Shown piece after piece: positions 1 to 10,500 of a stretch of DNA of 64,000 nt. Source of the stretch: Candidatus Thermofonsia Clade 1 bacterium (GTDB lineage: Bacteria; Chloroflexota; Anaerolineae; Aggregatilineales; UBA2796); NCBI GenBank assembly GCA_002794705.1, contig PGTK01000003.1, positions 218,902 through 282,901 on the forward strand. The letters are read 5' to 3'. Numbering within the stretch: the first letter of the stretch is position 1; every line of letters begins with the position of its first letter. The notes under the pieces were generated by a model. It was not told the origin of the DNA. It saw only the letters and a program-made list of their open reading frames with translations, and did not search any database. Made by a program: the position numbers and the translations under genes.

Positions 1-243
1 CAGTCCCGCCCGCAGAATCGGCACCAAGCCGACTGCATCAGCCAGTTGTGCGCCGCTTGCCACGCCCATAGGCGTCTGCACGGTCAAGGGGCGCAGGCGT
101 AGGTCCGCTGAGGCTTCATAGCACAGCAGCGCAGCAAGTTCGCGCACCAATTGGCGGAATTTCTGTGGCTCAGTGGTGCTATCGCGCAGAATGGCGAGTT
201 TGTGCTGGATGAGTGGATGATCGGTTATGTGCAAATTGGGCAT
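1..243 (-). CDS. upp: Uracil phosphoribosyltransferase, N-terminal part (cut by window edge)
   Basis: Converts uracil and PRPP to UMP in pyrimidine salvage. The 81 codons seen run from an ATG at 243 to the window edge with no stop. They match the N-terminal third of the family: a HPLIQHKL start, LAxLLCYEAS, an xTPMG strand and VPILRAGL at the edge. The C-terminal PRPP-binding loop lies outside the window. An AAGGA ribosome-binding site lies 12 bases upstream, and a consensus promoter lies at 279-308. The upstream neighbour is divergent. Family recognition is from memory of conserved motifs; confidence is high. Confidence 0.88.
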   Translation of the reverse strand, partial: MPNLHITDHPLIQHKLAILRDSTTEPQKFRQLVRELAALLCYEASADLRLRPLTVQTPMGVASGAQLADAVGLVPILRAGL

Positions 244-278
244 AGAGCGCCATGTTCCTTGTCCTGAAGCGCCTTGAG

Positions 279-308
279 ATTGTAGCGCCGCTTGCGCACA
301 GCTGTCAA
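279..308 (-). promoter_or_regulatory. Sigma-70-type promoter of upp
   Basis: On the minus strand TTGACA (303-308) and TACAAT (279-284) are separated by 18 bases. Transcription would start near 272 and give a leader of about 30 bases before the upp ATG at 243. Confidence 0.75.
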
Positions 309-625
309 CGTGATCATGGGCAGCGGGAGTGTCTGGAGTCTGAAGAATATGATAATATCGTATGACCAAGGTAAAAGGAGCCGCCTTATACGTGTATCAC
401 ACCTGAGTCGAAACCTCTTAGATACGCAGAAAGTTTGTGGCAACTTGCCACTGCATGTGAGTCAGCACACGGATGCAAGGTGCTTGACAAGTCCCGCTGA
501 CTTTGGCACAGTCAAACTGTGCTAGAGGCAGTGTTGCCTTGTGGCAAAGTGCGCTACAATCAAGAGTGCCATTATTCAGCACGCGGCAACGTGCGATTCG
601 ATCCTTTCGGTGAGCGAGGTAAGAC
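309..625. promoter_or_regulatory. Divergent intergenic region with inverted repeats and a putative promoter for the response regulator
   Basis: No gene is visible here. A perfect 7-bp inverted repeat (GCACAGT/ACTGTGC, 3-base loop) lies at 506-522. A second, TTGCC/GGCAA, lies just before a candidate plus-strand -10, TACAAT at 555-560. That hexamer shares the context GCGCTACAATC with the upp promoter, but no good -35 lies at normal distance. The start codon at 626 is preceded by GAGGT at 5 bases. The repeats could be operator sites; that is inference. Confidence 0.4.
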
Positions 626-1537
626 GTGAGCAAAGGACGCATTTTAGTCGTCGAAGACGACTTTGATATTTCGAACATGCTGCGCATTTATTTCACAGGG
701 CAGGGCTACGATGTACAGGTGGCGCCTCGCGGCGGCGATGCTCTCACGCTGACGCGCAAACAGCTGCCGCAGCTGATCGTGCTGGATATCATGCTGCCGG
801 ATATGGACGGCTATGCCGTCTGCCGCGAGTTGCGCCAGACTACGCGCACTAGCCATATCCCGATTATCTTCCTGACTCAGCGTGATGAGCGCTCGGATCG
901 CATTGCCGGCTTAGAGCTGGGCGCTGATGATTACATCACCAAGCCTTTTGATATTGAAGAGTTGAAGCTGCGCGTCAAAAACGCCATTGAGCGCGTTGAT
1001 CGTGAGAAAAGCATGGATCCGCGCTCTAATTTGCCTTCCAGCCGCCTGATCGAAGAGCAGCTGCGCGAACTCATGCGCACCACCGACACATGGTACTACT
1101 TGGATATCAAAATCAATCACTTTGACGCCTTCCAAGAGGTCTATGGCGTGCTGGCAAGCACGGAGGTGCTGCGCTTTGTAGCGTTGCTGCTGGGCGAGGT
1201 CGCCGATGAACTCGGCACGCCTGATGACTTCATCGGTCATGCGGGCAACGATAATTTTGTGGTCATTACCTATAGCAGCCGCGCCACTGCTCTCAAAGAT
1301 CGCCTGATCGAGCGCTTTAACGATGATGTCAAGCAGCATTACACTTTCATTGACCGTGAGCGCGGTCACATTATGCTGGAGAGCGGCGAAACTAAGCCGC
1401 TGATGACGCTGAGCGTCGGCATGGTCTCGAATGCTACACAGCGCTTTGCCGATATCCGCGAGATCACGGAGTTGGCGGCTGAGGCGCGTCGCCGTCCGTC
1501 CAGCGATTCGGTTGAGCCAATCGAGACCTCTTGGTGA
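626..1537 (+). CDS. Response regulator: receiver plus degenerate GGDEF-like domain
   Basis: Cytoplasmic signalling protein of 303 residues with a GTG start and a good ribosome-binding site. Residues 1-120 form a canonical receiver: the acidic EDD pocket at 10-12, phospho-acceptor Asp54 in VLDIMLPDMDG, and Lys106 in TKPF. Residues 130-285 resemble a GGDEF domain. There is a DPRSNLPSSRLIEEQL segment where diguanylate cyclases have DPLTGLPNR, and GHAGNDNF at 204-211 where the GG(D/E)EF motif should be. The catalytic signature is lost, so cyclic-di-GMP synthesis is unlikely; it may bind a nucleotide or a partner. It lies 43 bases upstream of the giant histidine kinase on the same strand and is its probable partner. 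Confidence 0.85.
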   Translation: MSKGRILVVEDDFDISNMLRIYFTGQGYDVQVAPRGGDALTLTRKQLPQLIVLDIMLPDMDGYAVCRELRQTTRTSHIPIIFLTQRDERSDRIAGLELGADDYITKPFDIEELKLRVKNAIERVDREKSMDPRSNLPSSRLIEEQLRELMRTTDTWYYLDIKINHFDAFQEVYGVLASTEVLRFVALLLGEVADELGTPDDFIGHAGNDNFVVITYSSRATALKDRLIERFNDDVKQHYTFIDRERGHIMLESGETKPLMTLSVGMVSNATQRFADIREITELAAEARRRPSSDSVEPIETSW

Positions 1538-1580
1538 GTAGAGCGGCAGCACTCGCTGGGCTGCCACGAGGATAGGGCGT

Positions 1581-4500
1581 ATGGACGGGTTCGTGCTGCT
1601 GTTATTTGTGTTGGGCTTCAGCATGTTCGGCGCGGTCTTTATGTTTGCGCGCTTGCGTTTGGAGCGCCAAGCTGAGGCAGAGAGCCTGCCTGAGTCAGTA
1701 GTGCAAGTCAATCTGTTAGATAATGATGATGCTGTGCTGGTGGCAGAAGGGCGCGGCAAGCTGGTCTACGCCAATGCGCGGGCGCAAGCGTGGTTCGGCT
1801 TGAGCGGCGGCGAGCCAGACCTTGAAATTTTGGTCGAGAGCGTACAACCCGCCGAGACCTTCCTTGAGTTGTTCAGTAGGGAAGGCTCTGCCTCATTCCG
1901 CATTGGCACGCGCCGTGTGGAAGCCTCTTCGCACTACATCCCGCACAACGGCGTGCCTCAGATGGTGGTGGTGATGCGCGAACTCACCTCGCCTAACGCC
2001 CAACGCGAAGCCCTCGACCCGACTCACGCCCTGATCCTCGTTAGCGATGTTGTTCAGTTGCTGGGCGGCAGCTTGCCACTTCAAGAGGCGCTTGATGAGG
2101 CATTGCGCCTGATCCAAGACGTGATTCCTTTTGATGTGGCTGAGATCAACCTGTGGGACTCCGCCCTGCAAATCCTGACTCCCTATGGCAGGCACGGCGA
2201 CCGCGCCTACTTCGACGCCCTAGACTCCACTGATGGGCATTACGGGCTGACCGATAGCTGCAGCGGCTGGCTGGTGCGCTATCGGCAGCCGCTCTTGGTG
2301 CCAGACCTGCGCCTGCGCCCGGACGTGCGTCCGAAAATTGCCAACTATGGCTTTCAATCGCTGGTGGGCGCGCCCTTGCTGGTAGGGGAGCGCTTGATCG
2401 GCACAATTGAGTTGGCAAGCCGCAGCCGCGTCGCCTTTGATCATGAGGATATGGCGCTTTTGCAGATTCTAGCCGCTCAGATCGCCATTGCTGTTGAGAA
2501 TGCGCGCTTGCAACAGACTCAATCGGAGCGCGCCGCTGAGCTGAGCGGCTTGCAGCAGATCGCCAGCGTCATGACCTCCATGCGCGATGCGCGCCAGATG
2601 TACACGCAGCTGACCAGCCGCATTGCTCTGCTCGCCGATGTAGAGATGTGCGGCGTGCTGCTGGAGTCTCCCGATCAGCAGGCGCTTGTCGGGCAGCCGC
2701 CTTTCTACGGCGTGCCGGAGTCCATTGTCAATATGTATCGTATCTCGATCGCTGAGGGCAGCATCGGCGCTGTGCTGTATCAGACCCGCGATTGGTGGTA
2801 TTCCAACGCAGTGCTGAGCGACGAAATCGTGCGCGAGGCGGGTCTGACTAGCCTCGCGGAGGCGGTCGGGGTGCGCACGACGGCGCTAGTGCAAATGCGC
2901 GTGGGCAATCGGCGTTTTGGCGTGATTCAGGTCGCCAATAAGCGCGACGGCAAGGGCTTCACTGATAATGATATGCGCCTGTTGAGCGTTTTTGCCTCAC
3001 AGGCGGCGATTGTGGTGGAGAATGCGCGGCTCTACGATGAAGAGCGCCGCCGCGCAGAGGAGATCGGCGGGTTGCAACAGGTCAGCCAAGCCATTGGCGT
3101 GTTGCGCTCCGCTGATGAGATGTACAGCTATCTGAATGAGCAGATCGCCAAGCTGATGAACTGCCAGATGTGCGGCATCCTGCTCTATGAGCCGAGTTTG
3201 GGTCAGTTGGTCAGCCGCCCGCCTTTCTATGGCGTGGATGATGACCTGATCCGCCACTATCGGATCGCCATCACGCCCGGCACTACCTTCTATCGCATCT
3301 ATAATGAGAGCGATTACTGGATCAGCAACGAATTGCGCTCTGATCCGACTGTGCGCGATAGCGGTCTGGATAAGCTGGCAATGCTGGTGGGCGTGCGCCA
3401 AACCATGATGGTGCCGTTGGTCATTGGCGGGCGGCGCATTGGCGTGGTACAGGTCTCCAATCGCCTAGATGGCACTGAGTTCACAGAGGAACAGGCGCGT
3501 GTGCTTTCGATCATCGCGGCACAGGCGGCTGTGATCATTGATAACGCACGGCTCTACCGCGAGATGCGCGAGCGCACGGATGAGTCTGAGGGCTTACGCC
3601 GCATCGCCGAGATCGCCTCCAGCAACCTGCGCCTTGAGGAGATCATCCATGCGGTTGTGCGCGAGACAGCTGCTATGTTCGGCTGTGAAATCTGCACGGT
3701 CGGCGTGCTGGACGATCACACAGGCGCGCTTGTCATCCCGCCGGAGTACACCTTCGGTCTGGTCAGTCTACAAGAGACGGTCATCATTGATACCTACCGA
3801 CCGGGCTATCAGAACAGCGTAGCGCTCTCGCAGCGCCCGTTCCTGAGCAACAATTTGCGCACTGATCCGCGCCTATTGCCCGCCTACCGCGAAATCGCTG
3901 ACCGTTTCGGCTTCAATGCAGCGGTGCAAGTGCCAATTGCCGTGCAGGATCGCGGCTTTGGCGAGCTGACCATTGCCAGTCGCGGCACGCGGGAGTTTAC
4001 CGATGACGATCTGCGCTTGCTGCAGACCATTGGCGTGCAGTTAGCCGCCGCCGTAGACCGCCAAAAGCTCTATCAAGCCACCGATGCTGATCTCCGTCAA
4101 CGCATCCGCGAGATGGACGCGCTGACGCGCATCAGCAATGAGCAGAACAGGACAACTGAGTTTGAGCGCATTATCACGGTCATTCGAAATGAGCTGCAGC
4201 GCACGCTGAACGCGCCGTTTGCCAGCGTTGTCTTCTTCTTGCCCGCTGCGCAATGGCAGTCGCCGAACGTCCCTGAGGTAGGCAAGCGCTATGGGCATGA
4301 GAAAGTGCTCTCGACCCTAGCCCCAATTGAGCGAGCCGCCTTTGAGCGAGGCGAGGCGCTTTTTGTGCCAAATTACAGCGAGACAGGTCTTGCGCCCATG
4401 CCTCAGGAAATGCGCAGCGCTATTGCCGCGCCGATCAGCTATGGTGGCGAGATCGTGGGCGTATTGCACGTCGCTGCACCAAGCACGGATCGCCTGAGCG

Positions 4501-7500
4501 CTCAAACCCTTGATTTCATCGAGGCGATCACCAACCAGATTGCCATCAGCTTGGGCAATGAGGAGCGCTACCGCGATCAGCTGGATCGCGCTGAGCTGCT
4601 CAAGCAGCGCACAGAGCAACTGAATCAGCTCTTCGAAATCGGGCGCATGGTCAATAGCGGTGAGCCGATTGAAGACGTCCTGGAGGCTGTAGCACACGCG
4701 ATCAGCGATACGATTGGCTTTGGCGTGGTGATGATCAGCCTTGTGGATCAGTGGGCGCAAAGCACGCGCCGTATTGCTCAATCGGGCTTACCGCTGCAGC
4801 AATGGGAAGAGGCAAAGCGCAATAGCATACCGCTTAACCGCCTTGAGCAGCTCTTTAAGCCTGAGTTTCAGCTCAGCAACTCGTTTTTCATCCCTGCTGA
4901 GCATCCCTTGCGCAAGGCGCTCGATCTCTCGTTTGTGAATGTAGTGCCAAGCGTTAATCCGCGCACAGGCGCACAGGCATGGCAGCCTGAAGACCTGCTG
5001 CTCTTGCCGCTGCGTAGCTCAGAGGGCGAGTTGATCGGCGTGATCAGCGTGGATGAGCCACGCAGCGGCTTGCGTCCCAATTTGCGCACAGTTGAGGCGC
5101 TAGAGACCTTCGCCTATCAAGCGGCGTTCGCTATTGAGAACTACAATCTGTTGCGCGCTTACGAGGCTGAGGCTGAGGCAACCCGCCGTGAGCGCGACCG
5201 TCTAGAGCAGCTTTATCTGGCTACAAACGAAGTGCAGCGCGCCCCCGACGTGCCGACGCGCCTTGCGGCAATTGCTGAGAGCATTCGGGCGCTGGGCTGG
5301 GGCAGAGTCGCGGTCACGCTGCGCGATGAAAACTTTGAGCCGCTAGAGACGGCTCTAGCGGGCTTCACGCCTGAGGATGCACAAAAGTTCCGCCGCAATT
5401 TGCTGCCCGGCGCAGTCTGGGCGCAGCGCCTTGCCGACCCTGAACTGCGCAATTATCGCGTCGGGAGCGCCTACTACTTGCGCTATAGCGATCCATGGGT
5501 GACTGAAAACAAGCTGATGGCGGGCGTTGTGGGCAGTGGCGAGGGCGAGGTTCCCAGCGACGCTAGCACGCTGCGTCTGCCTGCCTTTGCGCCGCATCCT
5601 AGCGAGCAGTGGCATCCACTGGATACGCTGTATCTGCCGCTCTACGGCTTGGATCGCTCGCGTTTGATCGGCATCATCACGCTCGACTCGCCCGTTGACG
5701 GTCTGGCGCCGACCGAGAGCGCTTTGCGTCCGCTTGAGTTGTTCTCTGCGCAGGCGGCTGCCTCGCTAGAGAATGTGCGCCTCTATCAAGACATTCGGCG
5801 CGCCGCTCAGCAAGAGACGCGCATTAACGAGCTGATGGAGACCGTCACCAGCACGCTTGATCTTGATGAGATCATCGCAGGCATGGCGAACGGCTTCCAG
5901 CAGATGATCGCCTTCACGCGCATGAACGTCGCTTTGCTGAGTGAGAATGACATGGCGTTTGAGGTGCGCCGCGCCGTCATCACGCCGCGTGGCGAGGTGC
6001 GCGTGACCCCCGCGCCGAGTCTGCCTGTTGAGAATACGGCGCTTGGCTTGGCAGTCAGTGAGCCTATGCCGCGCCTTTACGATCTGACCGACCCTGAGCA
6101 GGTGACGGGTCTAGACGATTTGCGGGCATGGCGCGATTTGGGCGAACGCACAGCGTTGGTAGTGCCGATGATCGCCGGCGGACGCGCTATCGGCGCGATT
6201 CACATGGGCAGTGAGCTGAGCGAAGCGTTCGGCTTCCGCGAACAGCTGGACTTTGTCTCGCGCATTGCCAATCTGACCGCCGTCGCCCTTGAAAATGCGC
6301 AGTTGCTGCGCCAGACCATTGAACGTGAGCGTTTTTCGGTCGCACTGAGCCGTGTTGGGCAGTCGGTCAATGCCATGCTCAACATGCATCAAATTCTGGA
6401 TACGATCTGCGCCGAATCGCTTGACATTTTGAACGTAGATGGCGTCTACGTCTGGCTGGTGGAAGGCGATCAGCAGATCGGCGCGCTTGGACGCGGTCCG
6501 AACGCCGATCAATTCAGCGGCACGCGCCTATCGCTTAGCGACCCCGAGTTGCCAAGCACACGCGCTATTCAAACTCGGCAGCCCGTTGCGCTTAGCGCGC
6601 TCAACCCGCTCGATCCTCCCATCTATGCGGCTGAGGCGCTAGTGGGCGTGCCGATCAGCGCTTTGTTGAGCGTGCCGCTGCTGCGTGAGCAACAAGCTAT
6701 CGGCGCTCTCACGTTCATCAAGACCAATGCACAGCAGCCTTTCACAAGCAGCGATATCGAGAAAGCCAACGCTTTCGCTATTCAGGCTTCGGTCGCCATT
6801 CAGAATGCGCGGCTCTATCAAGAGACGCTCGGCTTGACGTCGTTCAATCAGGCGGTCATTCAGTCCATTCAGCAGGGCATCATCGTGGTGGATCGGGCGC
6901 TTGCCATTCGCACGATCAACGCTTTTATGCAGCGCACTTTCGGCTGGGATGCCCAAGCCGCTGTTGGACAGTCTCTGTTTGACTATCGCCCTGCCCTTGA
7001 GCCGATTTTGGCGGCGCCGCTTGCCACAATGCTCCAGACGGGCGAGCCGCAGACCATCTTCGATGTACGCCTTGCCGATACGCCGCGTGTCAGCAACTAC
7101 TATCTGTATCCGTTGCAGGAAGGCGGCGCTATCAGCGGTAGCGTGATCTTGATTGAAGACGTGACCGAGCGCACCGCGCTTGAGGAAGACGTAGCGCGCC
7201 GCGCCGCCCAGCTGGCTACGCTGACCGATATCTCAGGGCAACTGACCACTGTGTTGGAGCCAGAGGCGCTCACGCAGCTGGTCTTTGAGCAGTTGACGCG
7301 CATTTTGGAGTTCAATCGGGCAACGCTCTGGCTGCGGCAAGGCGATCAGCTGGTCATTCAGGCGGCGCGTGGCTTTGGCGATGATAACGCTCTAATCGGC
7401 ATTACGGCTGATATCGCCGACTCTGATCTGTTCCGTGAGATCGCCTCACGCGGGCAGGTGTTGAACATCCCCGATATCCGCGAAGACCCGCGTTTCCCGC

Positions 7501-10500
7501 TCAGCTTTGAGCAGCCCACACGCTCATGGCTTGGCGTCTCGCTGGTGGCACGGGGACGCCTGATCGGTCTTTTGGTGCTGGAGAAGTACGATGTAGGCTT
7601 CTACACGCCCACTATGGAGCAACTCGCGCTCACCTATGCGAATCAGGTGGCGGTCGCTTTTGAGAATGCCCAGCTCTTCCAGAATCAGCGGCGTGTGGCG
7701 GCTGAGACCGAGGCGCTCTACCGTGAGGCGGCGGCACGCGCCTATGAGCTGGATCAGCAGGCGAAGCGCCTCGCACTGCTCTACCGAGTCTCCAATGCGC
7801 TGACGCAGACACTCGACCTTGAGGATATTTTCGAGGTCGCTCTGCGCGAATCGCAGGGGATGCTCGGCACGGATCACAGCATTGCCTATGTGTTCGACTC
7901 AGCTGAGCAAATTGCTCGACCGATTATTGAGTATCCGCGCAATGTACAACCGCCAGATGGTCTCTTGCCCTTTGAGCAGCACCCGCTGATCGCCGACGTG
8001 CGCCGCACACTCTTGCCCGTTGCCATCAACGATACGCGGCACGACTCGCGCACGCCGATTGTGCCGCCCAGCCTTGCCGATCAGATCGTCCTCTCGCAGA
8101 TGCTGGTGCCGTTAGCGCTAGGCGGGCAGTGCATTGGCGTAATGGTCTTCAGTGCGGTCAGCCAACCACTGAACTTCCGCCCGGATCAGCTGGAAGTGGC
8201 GCAGACCATTGCCTCACAAGCGGCTATTGCCATTCAAAACGCGAATCTACTCGAACAATCCTTTGCGCGTACACGCGAACTGGAGACCCTCTTCGAGGCG
8301 ACGCAATCCATCTCCTCTACGCTCGACTTTGAGCAGGTCTTGCGCAATATCGCCATGCAGATGATTGTGGCAGTGCAGGCAGATGGTTGCAAGATCAGCA
8401 CGTGGAATCCCGATAGCCGTACCTTGAAGGTAGAGCATGAGCAACTTGCCCTGCCAGGCGCTCCTGTAGACGCACCCGATACGTGCTACGACCTGACAGA
8501 CTATCCTACGCTAGAGCGTGCGCTCCAGACGCGCCAGACCATCTTGCTGCGCGCTGCTGATGCGCATATCTCCGCTGCTGAACAGGCGATGTTGACCATG
8601 CGCGGCGCTGCCTACCTGATCGCTTTGCCGATGATCGTGCGCGAGCAGGCGATTGGGCTGATCACGCTTGAGGTTCACAATCCGTCGCGCACGTTCAGCA
8701 GCCCTGAGGTGCGCTTGGCGCGCACATTAGCTGCTCAGGCGGCAGTCGCTATTGAGAATGCCAGTCTGCAGAGCGAGACGGCTGCGAAACTGCAGGAGTT
8801 GTTTAATCTCAGCCAGCTTTCAACGGCTCTGGCAGCCACCATTGAAGAGGAAGAGGTCTATGAGATCGCCCGTCAGCGCTTCCCGGACCTAGTCAAGGCA
8901 GAGTCGTTCCTTGTGGCAGTGGTCGCCCCTGATCGCAGGCAAATCGCCTATCCGATTGCGCTGCGCAATGGCGAGCATCTGGACTTGCCGCCGCAGCCGC
9001 CCACAAACGATGAAGTCACTTTCGTCATGGCAAGCCGTAGCACGCAGCATTTGGTCGGCGATGAGGTGGCGCGAGTCTTGGGCAGTTTTAACAGTCCGTT
9101 TGGCTTCGCCCAGACCCGCGCCTTCATCGGCGTGCCGCTGATCGCCTCTGACCAGCTGCTGGGCGCCCTGATCGCCGCTGATTCGCAGAATGCGCACGCC
9201 TTCAGCCTGAACGATCAGCGCATTCTAGAGACAATCGGCTCTCAACTGGCAACGGCGCTGCAGAATGCACGGCTATTTGCGCAGGCGCGGCGCTTCACAG
9301 CCGAACTTGAGCGCGCCGTCCAAGAGCGCACCCGTGAGCTGCAGCGCGAACGCGACGCGCTCAACTTCCTCTACAGCCTGACTGCTGAGTTGACCTCCAG
9401 CTTGAATATTGATGTGACGCTCAATCGGGCGCTGATCAAGCTGATCGGCGCTGTGGACGCGGACATGGGCGCTATCCTGAGCATTGATAACCTCTCGGAT
9501 ACGCTTGTGGTGCGCGCTCAGGTGAATATGCCCTACCGCGAGGGCGAACCAGCCGGCTACACGCAGTATGAGGGCTTGGCGGGCTGGGTGATCCAAGCGC
9601 AGCAGGCTGTGGTTGTGGCGGATGTGCAACAAGACTACCGCTGGCTGCACCTGAGCGAGGCGGATAGCGAACCACGCGCTGCGATTGTCGCGCTTTTGGA
9701 AGCAGGCGAGGATGTTCAGGGCGTGGTGATGCTCTTCAGCCGTACGCCGAACCATTTTTCCACAGATCAGCTGCCCTCTGTGATAGCGGCTGCCACGCAG
9801 ATCGCTAACGCGCTCAACAACGCCGATCTCTACGCGCTGATCCGTGAGCAGGCTGACCGTCTGGGCGCAATGGTGCGCCGTGAGCAGGTGGATAGCACTA
9901 AGAACCTTGCGATTGTCGAGTCCATTGCAGATGGCGTGATGGTCGCCAATCAGGAGGGCGATATCACGCAGTTCAACAGCGCCGCTGAGCGCATTCTCGG
10001 CTTGCCGCGCCAACAGGTGATCGGCAATCACATCAGCGCGCTCTCAGGCTTGTATACAGCCGTAGGCGGTCAGAATTGGCTTGAGGCTGTCCAAAAGTGG
10101 ACGGAAGACCCCACTTCGCACCAAGCGGGCGAAGAATTGCGGGCTGAAATCACGCTAGAGAGCGGCAAAGTGGTCAGCGTGATCCTCTCACCTGTCAAGA
10201 TGGGCGATCAATTCTTGGGCACGGTCTCGGTCTTCCGCGATATCACACGCGAGATCGAGGTAGACCGCATGAAGACCGAATTCGTGGCGACGGTCAGCCA
10301 TGAATTGCGCACGCCCATGACCTCAATCAAGGGCTATGCCGATTTGCTGTTGCTGGGCGCTGCAGGTCCGCTCAGCGAGGCACAGGCGCGCTACCTGACC
10401 ACGATCAAGACCAATGCTGATAAGCTCTCGATCCTTGTGAATGAACTCTTGGATATCTCGCGCATTGATCGCGGCGTGGTCAAGCTGAGCCTGCAGGCGG

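Noticed and set aside
2500..9900. Repeated sequence blocks taken as mobile or satellite repeats
   Set aside because: They are diverged coding repeats of GAF modules in one open frame, not DNA-level repeats.
9273..10031. 252-codon open frame antisense to the giant kinase
   Set aside because: Shadow of the GAF-rich gene, no independent support.
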